Source: Streptomyces sp. VRA16 Mangrove soil
GTDB taxonomy: Bacteria > Actinomycetota > Actinomycetes > Streptomycetales > Streptomycetaceae
Direction of reading: 5' to 3'
DNA: 64,000 nt
Assembly (NCBI RefSeq): GCF_017377775.1
Contig: NZ_JAFVLN010000027.1
Location: forward strand, 28,660-92,659
Shown: positions 11,385 to 18,215 of the stretch, piece after piece
How the letters are laid out: each line of letters opens with the position of its first letter
How positions within the stretch are numbered: the stretch's first letter is position 1
Made by a program: the position numbers and the translations under genes
Notes under the pieces: generated by a model
What the model saw: only the letters and a program-made list of their open reading frames with translations
What the model was told of the DNA's origin: nothing
The model's database searches: none

Positions 11385-11442
11385 CGGGCCGCGTCCGCGT
11401 CTGCCGGGTGCCGGCCGGATCGCGGGCGCGGCTCCGGTGAGG

Positions 11443-11530
11443 GCTGGCCGCGCAGTTCCCCGCGCCCCTGAAGGCCTGCAGCTCCGCCGCGCCTTCATCC
11501 TCCCGGGCGCGGGGAACTGCGCGACCAGCC
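11443..11530. repeat. Mosaic inverted repeat, copy B
   Basis: The arms CGCGCAGTTCCCCGCGCCCC (11449-11468) and the complementary segment ending near 11524 are the same as in copy A, but the central module is different. The element lies between the convergent 3' ends of pdxH and the alpha/beta hydrolase gene. Confidence 0.85.
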
Positions 11531-11585
11531 ACACTCCTCCCGCACCCGCAGACCGGTCGCAACCCGGCACGCGAACAGGCGCCCC

Positions 11586-12449
11586 CTACAACCCGGCCAG
11601 CACTCCGTCCAGGAACGGCGAGATCGCGGCGCGCCACGCCTCGGGCTGGTCGTAGTGGACGAGATGCCCGGCATCGGCCACCTCCGCGTACTCGCCCCGC
11701 GGCAGCACCCGGACCATCTCCTGCGCCTCGGCCCGCCCCAGCTCCCCGTCCAGGCCCCGCACCACCAGCGCGGGACACCGCACGGCCGCCAGTTCCTCCC
11801 AGTGCGCGTCGTAGACCCACGTGGAGCGCGCGGCGAGCATCTGGCGGCGCGAGAACACCGGCCGCCACCCGTCGTCCGACTCCGTCATCACCTCGGCGTA
11901 GAACTCGCCGCGCGCCGGATTGGGCCGCTCCACCCAGGGATCGTCCTCCCCGAACCACTTCCGCACGTCCGCCAGCGTCGCGAACGGCAGCGGCCACGCC
12001 TTGAACCAGTCCTCCCACTCCCGCTGGGAGGCGGCCCCGAGCGCCGAGGCCCGCATGTCACAGATGACCAGGCCGCGGACCAGGTCCGGGCGGCGGGCGG
12101 CGAGCTGCCATGCGGTGAGGGCGCCCATGGAGTGCCCGATGAGCACAGCCGGCTCAAGGCCCAGCTGCACCAGGGCCGCCTCCGCGTCGAGGACGTACGC
12201 CTCCCGGTCGAAGGGGCCCTGCGGAGGCTTGTCGCTCTGTCCGTGCCCGCGCTGGTCGAGAGCGACGGCCCGATGCCGCTCGGCCAGCCAGCGCGCCGTG
12301 CCGGCCCAATGGGACGCCCGGCCCATCAGGCCGTGCAGTAACAGGACTCCGGGACCTCGCCCGGCCTCGCCCGTCTTGGGCGGGTCGGCGAACTCCCAGG
12401 CGGCCAGGCGGACCCCGCCCGCTCCGGTCACGTCGATGCGCCGCGCCAT
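11586..12449 (-). CDS. Alpha/beta hydrolase
   Basis: About 287 residues with the classic fold: oxyanion segment LLLHGLMGRASHW, nucleophile elbow GHSMGAL (Ser-nucleophile) near 105-111, and a C-terminal catalytic histidine in DAGHLVHYDQPEAW. Substrate unknown; esterase, lactonase or C-C hydrolase are all possible. ATG at 12449 is chosen; an in-frame GTG at 12461 adds four residues and overlaps the GAGGGGG ribosome-binding stretch, so it is less likely. The gene stands alone, 565 bp from the next gene on its strand. Confidence 0.88.
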   Translation of the reverse strand: MARRIDVTGAGGVRLAAWEFADPPKTGEAGRGPGVLLLHGLMGRASHWAGTARWLAERHRAVALDQRGHGQSDKPPQGPFDREAYVLDAEAALVQLGLEPAVLIGHSMGALTAWQLAARRPDLVRGLVICDMRASALGAASQREWEDWFKAWPLPFATLADVRKWFGEDDPWVERPNPARGEFYAEVMTESDDGWRPVFSRRQMLAARSTWVYDAHWEELAAVRCPALVVRGLDGELGRAEAQEMVRVLPRGEYAEVADAGHLVHYDQPEAWRAAISPFLDGVLAGL

Positions 12450-12496
12450 AGGCCCTGGCACCCCCTCGTGGTCGCGCCTGCAGTCGCGTACCCGCG

Positions 12497-12526
12497 CACG
12501 CTATCGAACCTTTTTTCGAAAGCGTG
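12497..12526. promoter_or_regulatory. Inverted repeat upstream of the hydrolase gene
   Basis: Arms CACGCTATCGAA and TTCGAAAGCGTG (12 bp, one mismatch) flank a T-rich hexanucleotide, 48 bp before the hydrolase start. AT-rich islands are rare in this DNA, so it may be an operator or promoter-proximal site for the minus-strand gene. It does not fit the actinobacterial LexA box. Confidence 0.4.
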
Positions 12527-12685
12527 GTGCTCTCCGGCAACACCCCTCGTTCGAGTGACAGCGCTCAAGGAATGACCGGCGCGGCCGAGGGGATCTTTCT
12601 CTCGGGAGGCGGACCGCTCGGGGAAGACGGTCCGAGGGGAATGACCCTGGGAGCTCGGGGCTCCGGGTCAGCACAGGGGAGGACA

Positions 12686-12713
12686 GGCCCCGGCGCCGCA
12701 AGGCGCCGGGGCC
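12686..12713. terminator. 12-bp GC hairpin with GCAA loop, probable terminator
   Basis: GGCCCCGGCGCC and its exact complement enclose GCAA. It lies about 300 bp downstream of the dmdR1-like stop on the minus strand. A Streptomyces-type terminator without U tract is likely; it could serve either strand. Confidence 0.5.
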
Positions 12714-13014
12714 CTCTGCGTCCCGGGTGAGCGTCTCCGTCGCACCGGGCTTCTCCCGCGTCCCGCAAGCCCGTCGCGCCCCGAACGGCCGGTCCATCCC
12801 AGGCCTCCTCCGGTCATATGCCTCACGCGACAGCCTCGCACGCACAGCGTGTGAGCGCTGCGATTCCGCACAGTGAATCTTGCTTTCTGCGGAAACGCGC
12901 AGCATGCACGGATACCGGTCAACTCTGCGCCGTACCACGGAAGTTGACGCGCGGCCCGGGAGAGTCCACGTCAGGGGTGCCCCGGCCTCCTGCGGTGTCG
13001 AGGAGGTACGCGTC

Positions 13015-13707
13015 TCAGCGCTTGGCGACGAAGACGTGCGAGGCGATGTCCGCCTCCAGCTCCGCCGCCTCGCCACTGCTGCCCACCAGGACCCCGCCCG
13101 GCGACCGCGTCACGCTGACCACCGAACCGGGCTGCACGCCCGCCCGGCGCAGCGTGTACATCAGCTGCGCGTCCGTCTGGATCGGCTCGCCGATGCGCCG
13201 CACGACCACGGTCTTGCCGTCGCCCCCGGTGTCGAGGTCGGCCAGCGAGACCATCCCCTCGTCCAGGAACGGGTCCGCGCCGTCCTTCTCGCCCAGCTCC
13301 TCCAGGCCCGGGATCGGGTTCCCGTACGGCGACTCGGTCGGGTGGCGCAGCAACTCCAGGACGCGCCGCTCCACCGCCTCGCTCATCACGTGCTCCCAGC
13401 GGCAGGCCTCCGCGTGCACCTGCTCCCACTCCAGGCCGATCACATCGACCAGCAGGCACTCGGCGAGCCGGTGCTTGCGCATGACGCGGGTGGCGAGCCG
13501 CCGCCCCTCGTCGGTCAGCTCCAGGTGCCGGTCGGCGGCGACGGCCACCAGGCCGTCCCGCTCCATCCGGGCCACGGTCTGGCTGACCGTCGGGCCGCTC
13601 TGGTCGAGCCGCTCGGCGATCCGGGCGCGCATGGGGACCACACCTTCCTCTTCCAGCTCGAGGATGGTGCGGAGGTACATCTCCGTGGTGTCGATCAGTC
13701 CGGACAT
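13015..13707 (-). CDS. dmdR1: DtxR/DmdR1-family iron-dependent repressor
   Basis: A 230-residue metalloregulator. All DtxR metal ligands are present at the same residue numbers as in DtxR: Met10, Cys102, Glu105 and His106 (primary site, in HAEACRWEHVMS) and His79, Glu83, His98 (ancillary site). The N-terminal winged HTH (residues 25-50, ERLDQSGPTVSQTVARME) and a C-terminal SH3-like domain complete the standard layout. With Fe(II) it should repress siderophore and iron-uptake genes. RBS AGGGG precedes ATG at 13707. The gene setting (divergent from a SIS-domain gene) matches my memory of S. coelicolor dmdR1, hence the symbol. Long antisense frames overlie this gene (see findings). Confidence 0.92.
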   Translation of the reverse strand: MSGLIDTTEMYLRTILELEEEGVVPMRARIAERLDQSGPTVSQTVARMERDGLVAVAADRHLELTDEGRRLATRVMRKHRLAECLLVDVIGLEWEQVHAEACRWEHVMSEAVERRVLELLRHPTESPYGNPIPGLEELGEKDGADPFLDEGMVSLADLDTGGDGKTVVVRRIGEPIQTDAQLMYTLRRAGVQPGSVVSVTRSPGGVLVGSSGEAAELEADIASHVFVAKR

Positions 13708-13822
13708 ACGTGCCCCTCGTATAGCTGTGTAGCTACGCGGCAGCCCCGCTGGCTGGCCGCACAGCGCGTGCGCTGGCCCTGGCGTCAATTCTGACGCATA
13801 CCGCTGACAACCGTGCCGCGCC

Positions 13823-13863
13823 GGGGAAAGCCCGGGGAAAGCCCGGGAAAAGCCGGGAAACAG
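13823..13863. repeat. Helically phased GGGAAA repeats upstream of the SIS promoter
   Basis: Four GGGAAA-type units start at 13823, 13834, 13845 and 13855 (spacing 11, 11 and 10 bp), about one DNA turn apart, ending about 26 bp before the -35 box. Phased short A-tracts can bend DNA or bind a protein on one face. Confidence 0.6.
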
Positions 13864-13888
13864 GGGCCCGGCGGCGCTCCGGACCGTA

Positions 13889-13918
13889 TTGACAGAGCAC
13901 TGGTCCAGACCGCACGGT
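13889..13918 (+). promoter_or_regulatory. Probable sigma-70-type promoter of the SIS gene
   Basis: A consensus -35 TTGACA occupies 13889-13894. The matching -10 would fall about 13912-13918 and is poorly conserved, as is common in Streptomyces. The DasR box lies in the spacer. Confidence 0.5.
13899..13914 (+). promoter_or_regulatory. DasR-responsive element (dre)
   Basis: ACTGGTCCAGACCGCA matches the established dre consensus ACTGGTCTAGACCACT at 13 of 16 positions, keeping both TGGTC and AGACC half-sites. It sits between -35 and the expected -10 of the SIS gene, a position where DasR binding would block RNA polymerase. This places the gene in the N-acetylglucosamine/chitin regulon by inference. 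Confidence 0.75.
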
Positions 13919-13968
13919 GATCCGCGACACAGAGCGTCCCGACCACCATCATTCAAGGGGCTACGCCG

Positions 13969-14736
13969 ATGAGCGAGAGCAGCAAACTGGCCGCACAGTA
14001 CCTCGACGCATCGATCGCGCTCCTGGAGCGGATCCGCGACGAGGAGGCGGAGAACATCCGCGTGGCCGGCACCCTGCTCGCCGACACCGTCGCCGCCGGC
14101 GGCCGCCTCTTCGCGTTCGGCGCCGGACACTCCTCGCTCGCCGCGCAGGACGTCGTCTACCGCGCCGGCAGCCTCGCCCTGATGAACCTGCTCGCCGTCC
14201 CCGGCGCCGTCGGCGTCGACGTCATGCCCGCCACCCTCGGCTCGGCCCTGGAGCGGGTGGACGGGCTCGCCGCGGCGGTCCTGGACTCCAGCCCCGCGAA
14301 GGCCGGCGACGCCCTCGTGATCATCTCCCTCTCCGGGCGCAACGCGCTGCCCGTCGAGATGGCCATGAACGCCCGCGCCCTGGGCCTCAAGGTCATCGGC
14401 GTCACGTCCCTCGCCTACGCCACCGGGCCCGACGCCCCCAGGTCCCGGCACACCTCGGGCACGTATCTGCGCGACCACTGCGACGTCGTCCTGGACTCCA
14501 AGATCGCCGTCGGCGACGCCGAGCTCAGCTACGACGGGGTCGCGGCGCCCTTCGCCTCCGCCTCCACCGTCACCACCAGCGCCCTGATGCAGTCCACCCT
14601 CGCCACCTGCGCCGCCACCCTCGCCGACCGCGGCGTCCAGCCCCCGCTGCTGCGCTCGGGGAACGTGGACGGCGGCCACGACTGGAACGCCAAGGTCTTC
14701 GCCGAGTACCGGGACCGCATCTTCTATCAGCACTGA
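13969..14736 (+). CDS. SIS-domain sugar isomerase/sugar-phosphate-binding protein
   Basis: A 255-residue SIS-domain protein of the UPF0309 type. The sugar-phosphate-binding segments GGRLFAFGAGHSSLAAQDVVY near 44-64 and DALVIISLSGRNALPVEMAM near 111-130 (SxS/T-type loop ISLSGRN) are clear. Members are predicted to bind or isomerise amino-sugar phosphates. RBS AAGGGG is close before ATG 13969. A dre box in its promoter links it to DasR, so a role in aminosugar phosphate handling is a reasonable inference; no kinase, deaminase or transporter gene is adjacent. Confidence 0.88.
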   Translation: MSESSKLAAQYLDASIALLERIRDEEAENIRVAGTLLADTVAAGGRLFAFGAGHSSLAAQDVVYRAGSLALMNLLAVPGAVGVDVMPATLGSALERVDGLAAAVLDSSPAKAGDALVIISLSGRNALPVEMAMNARALGLKVIGVTSLAYATGPDAPRSRHTSGTYLRDHCDVVLDSKIAVGDAELSYDGVAAPFASASTVTTSALMQSTLATCAATLADRGVQPPLLRSGNVDGGHDWNAKVFAEYRDRIFYQH

Positions 14737-14754
14737 CGCCCGAGAGCAGGGGAG

Positions 14755-16131
14755 TCAGGTGGCCAGATCCACCGCCCCCGCGATGAGCGCGGCCACGCTC
14801 TCCGCGTACATCGCGTCGCCCCGCTCGAACCGGGCCCGGCTGGCCCCGCGCAGGAACGTCACGACCCCCAGCGTCCGCCCCCGGCTGCGCAGCACCGCGC
14901 ACAGCGCGAACCGGCTGCCTTCGGGCCACTGCCGGGCCGCCGCCCACTCCGCCGCGTCGGCGGCCCCCGGCGCGCCGGCCCGCACTGAACCGGCGCGCTC
15001 CACGCACTGCAGCGCCGGGTGCCCCTCCCCGTAGCGCACCGGCAGCGCGCCCCGCGTCACCAGCAGGCTCGGCCCCGGCGCCCCCGAGGGCGTCGCGGCG
15101 GCCCGCACGAGACGCAGCGGCTCCTCGCTCGCCACCAGATCGATCACCGCGTGATCCGCGAACCCGGCGAGCGCGAAGTCCAGATGCACGGTCGCCGCCT
15201 CGCCCGGGTCCTCGCACTCGGAGGCGGCCCGTGCCGCGCGATGCAACTGATGCGCCCGGAAACGGAGTTGGGACCCCTCGGCCTCGGTCAGCTTGGCCTC
15301 GGTCACGTCCTGGAACAGCCAGCCGACCCCCAGCGGCACCGGCTCCTCGGCGAGCGGCGACGCCAGCCGCACGAAGCCGCTGCGCCAGCACCGCCGGTCC
15401 TGCTTCCCGTCGGTGCCCCGCACCGACACCCACACCTCCATCGGCGCGGGCGGCGCCCCCTCGGACAGGACGTGCGCGAGGGCGCCCTCCAGTTCCTCCA
15501 CGCCCTGTGCGATCAACTCGCCCAGGGGCCGCCCGAGCACCGCGGTGCGCCCCGAGCCGAGGGCCCGCGCCGCATGACCGTTGCAGACGGCCGGCCGCAG
15601 GTCGGCGTCGACGATCACGACCCCCCAGGAGGCGTCCTCGAACAGCGCCTCGCTCAGGGCGATCGATCGCTCCAGATCGATCTGCGCGTGCACCTCGCTG
15701 AAGGCGCAGTACACCCCGGCGGGTTTGCCGTCGGGGCCGCGGACGGCGGCCGACTGGGTCCGGACCAGCACCCGCCCGCCGTCCTTCCTGACGAGCGCGA
15801 ACTCGTGCACCTGCCGGCCCGACGCGTGCATCGCGGCGAGCAGCCGCCCCTGCACCTCGTCGGCGTCCGACGACCGCACGGCCCAGCCCGCGAACCCCTG
15901 CCGGCCCACGGCCTCGCCGGGCGACCACCCGAGGATCCGCTCGGCCTCCCGGTTCCAGTGGGTCACGAACCCGTCGGCGTCGAAGGCGCACAGGGCGGCA
16001 TCCATGCCGTCGAGCAGAGCGGCCAGCAGATCGCCTCCGGCGGACCCGCCGCTCTCCTCGGGGCCATCGGGCTCATCGGGCTCTTCAGGACCGAGCTCAT
16101 CAGTGGTTCCACTACGCCGGGAAGCACTCAC
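14755..16131 (-). CDS. PAS-PAS-GAF sensor protein without output domain
   Basis: 458 residues. An acidic, low-complexity N-terminus (EPDEPDGPEESGG) leads to a first PAS domain (about 35-150, ALCAFDADGFVTHWNREAERILGW), a second PAS (about 160-275, GVVIVDADLRPAVCNGHAARAL, then WLFQDVTEAK) and a GAF-like C-terminal domain (about 295-455). No kinase, PP2C or HTH follows, unlike most Streptomyces PAS/GAF proteins, which carry a PP2C phosphatase. It may act by protein-protein contact. GTG start at 16131 with GGGGG upstream; the convergent SIS stop is 18 bp away. Confidence 0.85.
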   Translation of the reverse strand: MSASRRSGTTDELGPEEPDEPDGPEESGGSAGGDLLAALLDGMDAALCAFDADGFVTHWNREAERILGWSPGEAVGRQGFAGWAVRSSDADEVQGRLLAAMHASGRQVHEFALVRKDGGRVLVRTQSAAVRGPDGKPAGVYCAFSEVHAQIDLERSIALSEALFEDASWGVVIVDADLRPAVCNGHAARALGSGRTAVLGRPLGELIAQGVEELEGALAHVLSEGAPPAPMEVWVSVRGTDGKQDRRCWRSGFVRLASPLAEEPVPLGVGWLFQDVTEAKLTEAEGSQLRFRAHQLHRAARAASECEDPGEAATVHLDFALAGFADHAVIDLVASEEPLRLVRAAATPSGAPGPSLLVTRGALPVRYGEGHPALQCVERAGSVRAGAPGAADAAEWAAARQWPEGSRFALCAVLRSRGRTLGVVTFLRGASRARFERGDAMYAESVAALIAGAVDLAT

Positions 16132-16163
16132 CTGGCACCCCCTGCAGGCTGTGACGGCGCGCC

Positions 16164-16193
16164 GACATACGCGTACTGCTTCAGATCATTCAA
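16164..16193 (-). promoter_or_regulatory. Probable promoter of the PAS/GAF gene
   Basis: Reading the minus strand, TTGAAT (16193-16188) and TATGTC (16169-16164) are separated by 18 bp in an unusually AT-rich stretch, 33 bp before the GTG start. No mapped start site is available. Confidence 0.5.
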
Positions 16194-16238
16194 CTCGAAC
16201 GTGACGCATCCCACACGGGGTTCGGTCAACTTCGAGGA

Positions 16239-16300
16239 ATCGGAGGAGTTCGGGGGCTCGGAGGAGTTCGGGGACGTCGGGGGCTTCGGGGATATCGGGG
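16239..16300. repeat. Imperfect 18-19-bp tandem repeats between divergent genes
   Basis: The unit CGGAGGAGTTCGGGG occurs twice (from 16241 and 16260) and is followed by decayed units ending near 16300. They lie between the PAS/GAF and DinB-like genes. On the minus strand they can be read as NSSEPP-type peptide repeats in a 65-codon frame ending at the PAS start, but codon use there is poor, so I treat them as non-coding. Confidence 0.55.
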
Positions 16301-16342
16301 GCCGCGTGGACATCGGTGTACGCACCCTTCCAGGATGCAGCC

Positions 16343-16870
16343 ATGACCACGACTCCCGACGGCCGCCCCGTACCCCCGCCGCACGCCGACGAGCGCACCA
16401 CGCTGGAGAGTTGGCTCGACTTCCACCGTGCGACGCTGGCCCTCAAGTGCGCGGACCTCGCCGACGCCCAGGCCCGCACCGCCGCCGTCCCGACCTCCGC
16501 CCTCACCCTGCTCGGCCTGGTCCAGCACCTGGCCGAGGTCGAACGAAACTGGTTCCAGCGCATCCTGGCGGGCGCCCAAGTCCCGCCGGTCTTCCCGGAC
16601 TCGGGCCCGGACGGCTTCGCCCTCACCGCGGACCGCACCCTGGCGGACGCCCTGACCCAGTGGCGCGCCGAGGTCACCCGCTCCCGCGAACTCGCCGCCG
16701 CACGCGCCCTGGACGCCCCCGGGACCCTCTCCCCGCAGGAAGCCGTCCATGCGGGCACCTCCACGATCTCTCTGCGCTGGATCCTGACGCACCTGATCGA
16801 GGAGTACGCCCGTCACAACGGCCACGCGGACCTGTTGAGGGAAGCCGTCGACGGTGTGACCGGGGCCTGA
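16343..16870 (+). CDS. DinB/DUF664 family protein
   Basis: A 175-residue four-helix-bundle protein of the DinB/mycothiol-dependent superfamily. Putative metal-binding histidines lie in LVQHLAEVERNWF (near 66) and THLIEEYARHNGHADLLRE (near 153-163), the expected His-X3-His pattern. Such proteins are thiol-dependent transferases or isomerases using mycothiol; the actual substrate is unknown. ATG 16343 (AGGA eight bases before) is preferred to the earlier in-frame start at 16316. Confidence 0.87.
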   Translation: MTTTPDGRPVPPPHADERTTLESWLDFHRATLALKCADLADAQARTAAVPTSALTLLGLVQHLAEVERNWFQRILAGAQVPPVFPDSGPDGFALTADRTLADALTQWRAEVTRSRELAAARALDAPGTLSPQEAVHAGTSTISLRWILTHLIEEYARHNGHADLLREAVDGVTGA

Positions 16871-16903
16871 GAACCCGCTCGCACCAAGTCCTCGAAAAAT
16901 AGG

Positions 16904-16932
16904 TTGAGCCCTCCCGGAGCTCTTCATAAGGT
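16904..16932 (+). promoter_or_regulatory. Strong-looking promoter of an orphan transcript
   Basis: TTGAGC (16904-16909) and TAAGGT (16927-16932) stand 17 bp apart, close to the housekeeping consensus. They face a 12-codon ORF and a structured region, with no plus-strand protein gene downstream before 17631. Confidence 0.6.
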
Positions 16933-17175
16933 GGCGCGTACACGAGAAGGGAGGTGGTTCGGCAGATGTATGAATACCGGACGCGTGAGGTGACTGCGGG
17001 CTAGCGGCCCGACGTCGCATCTCGAATTCGGCGCCGGACCGGCACGTGATCCGTGCGTGCAGCCGGCCCCTATTCCCAAGCAGTCACCCGACCCGCGAGC
17101 TGCCGGTACGTCCGGCCGGCTTCCACCCGTCCAGTACGGGGGAACCACAGCTCGCGGGTCGCCTGCGTTCTCGGG
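16933..17175 (+). ncRNA. Candidate structured RNA with a 12-codon ORF, function unknown
   Basis: No known RNA family was recognised. After the promoter comes a 12-codon ORF with RBS GGGAGG, then a hairpin with outer stem GCCGG/CCGGC and inner stem GCACG/CGTGC (17033-17067). A 20-nt unpaired stretch follows, then a perfect 13-bp long-range stem, GACCCGCGAGCTG (17090-17102) with CAGCTCGCGGGTC (17148-17160), whose 45-nt loop contains CCCGT/ACGGG (17126-17140). The layout resembles a leader or riboswitch, yet the next gene on this strand is over 450 bp away and the facing gene is convergent. It could be a small RNA, an attenuated leader, or an antisense regulator of the gene at 17176. Confidence 0.45.
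16966..17004 (+). CDS. Tiny ORF, 12 residues (MYEYRTREVTAG)
   Basis: ATG at 16966 follows GGGAGG by 11 bases and the frame ends with TAG at 17002. Charged and tyrosine-containing, it has no relation known to me. It may be a leader peptide whose translation affects the hairpins downstream, or a real micropeptide. Promoter plus RBS make translation plausible; conservation was not tested. Confidence 0.4.
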   Translation: MYEYRTREVTAG

Positions 17176-17565
17176 CTACACCATCCGGCCGCGCGCCCAG
17201 GCGCGGCCCGCCGCCACGTCCTGGGTGGCCGTGGTCGGGCAGCCCCAGAGCTTGTCTCCGCTGTGGATGGCCCTGGCCCGCTCCGCCGTGATGTGCGCCG
17301 GTGCCACGAAGGCGAGGCCGCGGCAGTGGGCCGTCAGGCCGGGGCGCAGCTCCTTGAGGGCGCGGATCCGCTCGGTGGCGGGGGCGCCCGTGGGGCGTTC
17401 CTCGGGCTCCGGCATCAGAAGGACCGCGGTGAACGGGACGGCCCGGTCGGCGAGGCCGCGCAGTTCGCGCAGGACCAGGTCCTGGGCCTCCGGTGTGGGC
17501 AGCCCGGTCGCGTCGATCTCGTGAACCGCTCTGCCCCGTGCCTCTCGTGCCTCTCGTGCGTCCAT
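17176..17565 (-). CDS. Conserved-looking hypothetical protein, possibly leaderless
   Basis: 129 residues, no recognised domain. The sequence is soluble, with a cysteine in LTAHCRGLAF and one in LWGCPTTATQ. ATG 17565 has no ribosome-binding site; a -10-like TACACT (17579-17574) would start transcription within a few bases of the ATG, so a leaderless mRNA is likely. The TetR palindrome at 17586-17606 overlaps its expected -35 region, so the adjacent TetR protein probably controls this gene too. Confidence 0.6.
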   Translation of the reverse strand: MDAREAREARGRAVHEIDATGLPTPEAQDLVLRELRGLADRAVPFTAVLLMPEPEERPTGAPATERIRALKELRPGLTAHCRGLAFVAPAHITAERARAIHSGDKLWGCPTTATQDVAAGRAWARGRMV

Positions 17566-17585
17566 GGGAGGGGAGTGTACGCACT

Positions 17586-17606
17586 TTAGCGACCAGTGGT
17601 CACTAA
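17586..17606. promoter_or_regulatory. TetR operator palindrome shared by divergent genes
   Basis: TTAGCGACCAGTGGTCACTAA is a 21-bp palindrome with two mismatched positions besides the centre. It lies 20 bp from the start of the 17176-17565 gene and 24 bp from the TetR start, covering both promoters. It is unrelated to the CTGACG and CTAGC palindromes elsewhere in the window. Confidence 0.7.
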
Positions 17607-17630
17607 TAAGGTCGGCATAGCCTTGCCGCG

Positions 17631-18215
17631 ATGACCACAAAGGCGAAGAACACGACCGGAAACCGGCCGGGACGGCCCGCGCGGCTCAGCCGCGAGCTGA
17701 TCGTCGAGGCCGCGCTGCGGGGCGACGTGGAGACGCTCACCATGCGGGAACTGGCGTCCCGGCTCGGGGTCGCGCACTCCTCGCTCTACCGGTGGGTGCC
17801 CGACCGGGACGGGGTGCTCGACCTGGTGAGCGAGGTCATGGTCGAGCGGCTGCTGCCCGCGGGGGAGCCGGGGCCCGACGACTGGCGGGAGTGGCTGGCA
17901 CGGCTCGCCCGGTCGATGCGGGACGAGTTCCTGGCCGTACCCGGGTACGCCGCCCATGTGGCCCGCCCGCACCGGCACCACCCGGAGTCGTTCGGGCGGC
18001 TGCGGGAGCGGGTCGTCGCGGCGTTCCGGGCGGCCGGTGCGGGGGAGGCGGACGCCGAGTCGAGCTGGCAGGTGTTCGGGTTCGGGGTGGTGCGGTGGCT
18101 CGGGGCGGCCGGGAGCGGGCCCGACGAGCCGTCGTTCGAGGCGTTCCTGGAGACCTTGCTGCGCGGACTTCCGGTCGGTTCCGGGCCCCTTGACCGGCCC
18201 CTGCACCCCTCTTAG
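17631..18215 (+). CDS. TetR-family regulator (TetR class C-terminal domain)
   Basis: 194 residues. The HTH (ELIVEAALRG, then RELASRLGVAHSSLYRWVPDRDGVLDLVSEVM) spans about 22-70; the C-terminal half resembles the TetR_C ligand domain of drug-sensing members. It faces a palindrome immediately upstream, suggesting autoregulation, and converges with an ABC exporter gene, sharing the bases TTAG with its stop. Regulation of the divergent hypothetical gene, and perhaps of the exporter, is inference. Confidence 0.87.
   Translation: MTTKAKNTTGNRPGRPARLSRELIVEAALRGDVETLTMRELASRLGVAHSSLYRWVPDRDGVLDLVSEVMVERLLPAGEPGPDDWREWLARLARSMRDEFLAVPGYAAHVARPHRHHPESFGRLRERVVAAFRAAGAGEADAESSWQVFGFGVVRWLGAAGSGPDEPSFEAFLETLLRGLPVGSGPLDRPLHPS

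Larger units (their letters stand above)
12462..13014. other. Gene-poor gap with a string of hairpins (candidate ncRNA or leader)
   Basis: No convincing coding sequence is visible in these 553 bases. Read on the plus strand there are four successive hairpins: CCGAG/CTCGG (12585-12605), GGACCG/CGGTCC (12611-12633), TGACCC-tg-GGAGC/GCTCC-GGGTCA (12642-12670) and a 12-bp perfect stem with a GCAA tetraloop (12686-12713). The last resembles a GC-rich terminator but lacks a U tract. The rest (12714-13014) shows nothing further. The region separates two minus-strand genes. Confidence 0.45.

Noticed and set aside
12497..12526. LexA (SOS) box before the hydrolase gene
   Set aside because: Actinobacterial boxes are GAAC-N4-GTTC type; this palindrome has different arms and spacing.
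12585..12713. c-di-AMP (ydaO) or other known riboswitch
   Set aside because: GGGGAA-like stretches are present but the conserved core could not be aligned and no suitable downstream gene exists on the plus strand.
12524..12730. 68-codon plus-strand ORF through the hairpin string
   Set aside because: Hairpins dominate; the peptide is low complexity with no convincing start context.
16128..16325. 65-codon minus-strand ORF ending in GTGA with the PAS/GAF start
   Set aside because: Overlap looks suggestive, but codon bias is poor and a good promoter lies inside the frame (16164-16193).
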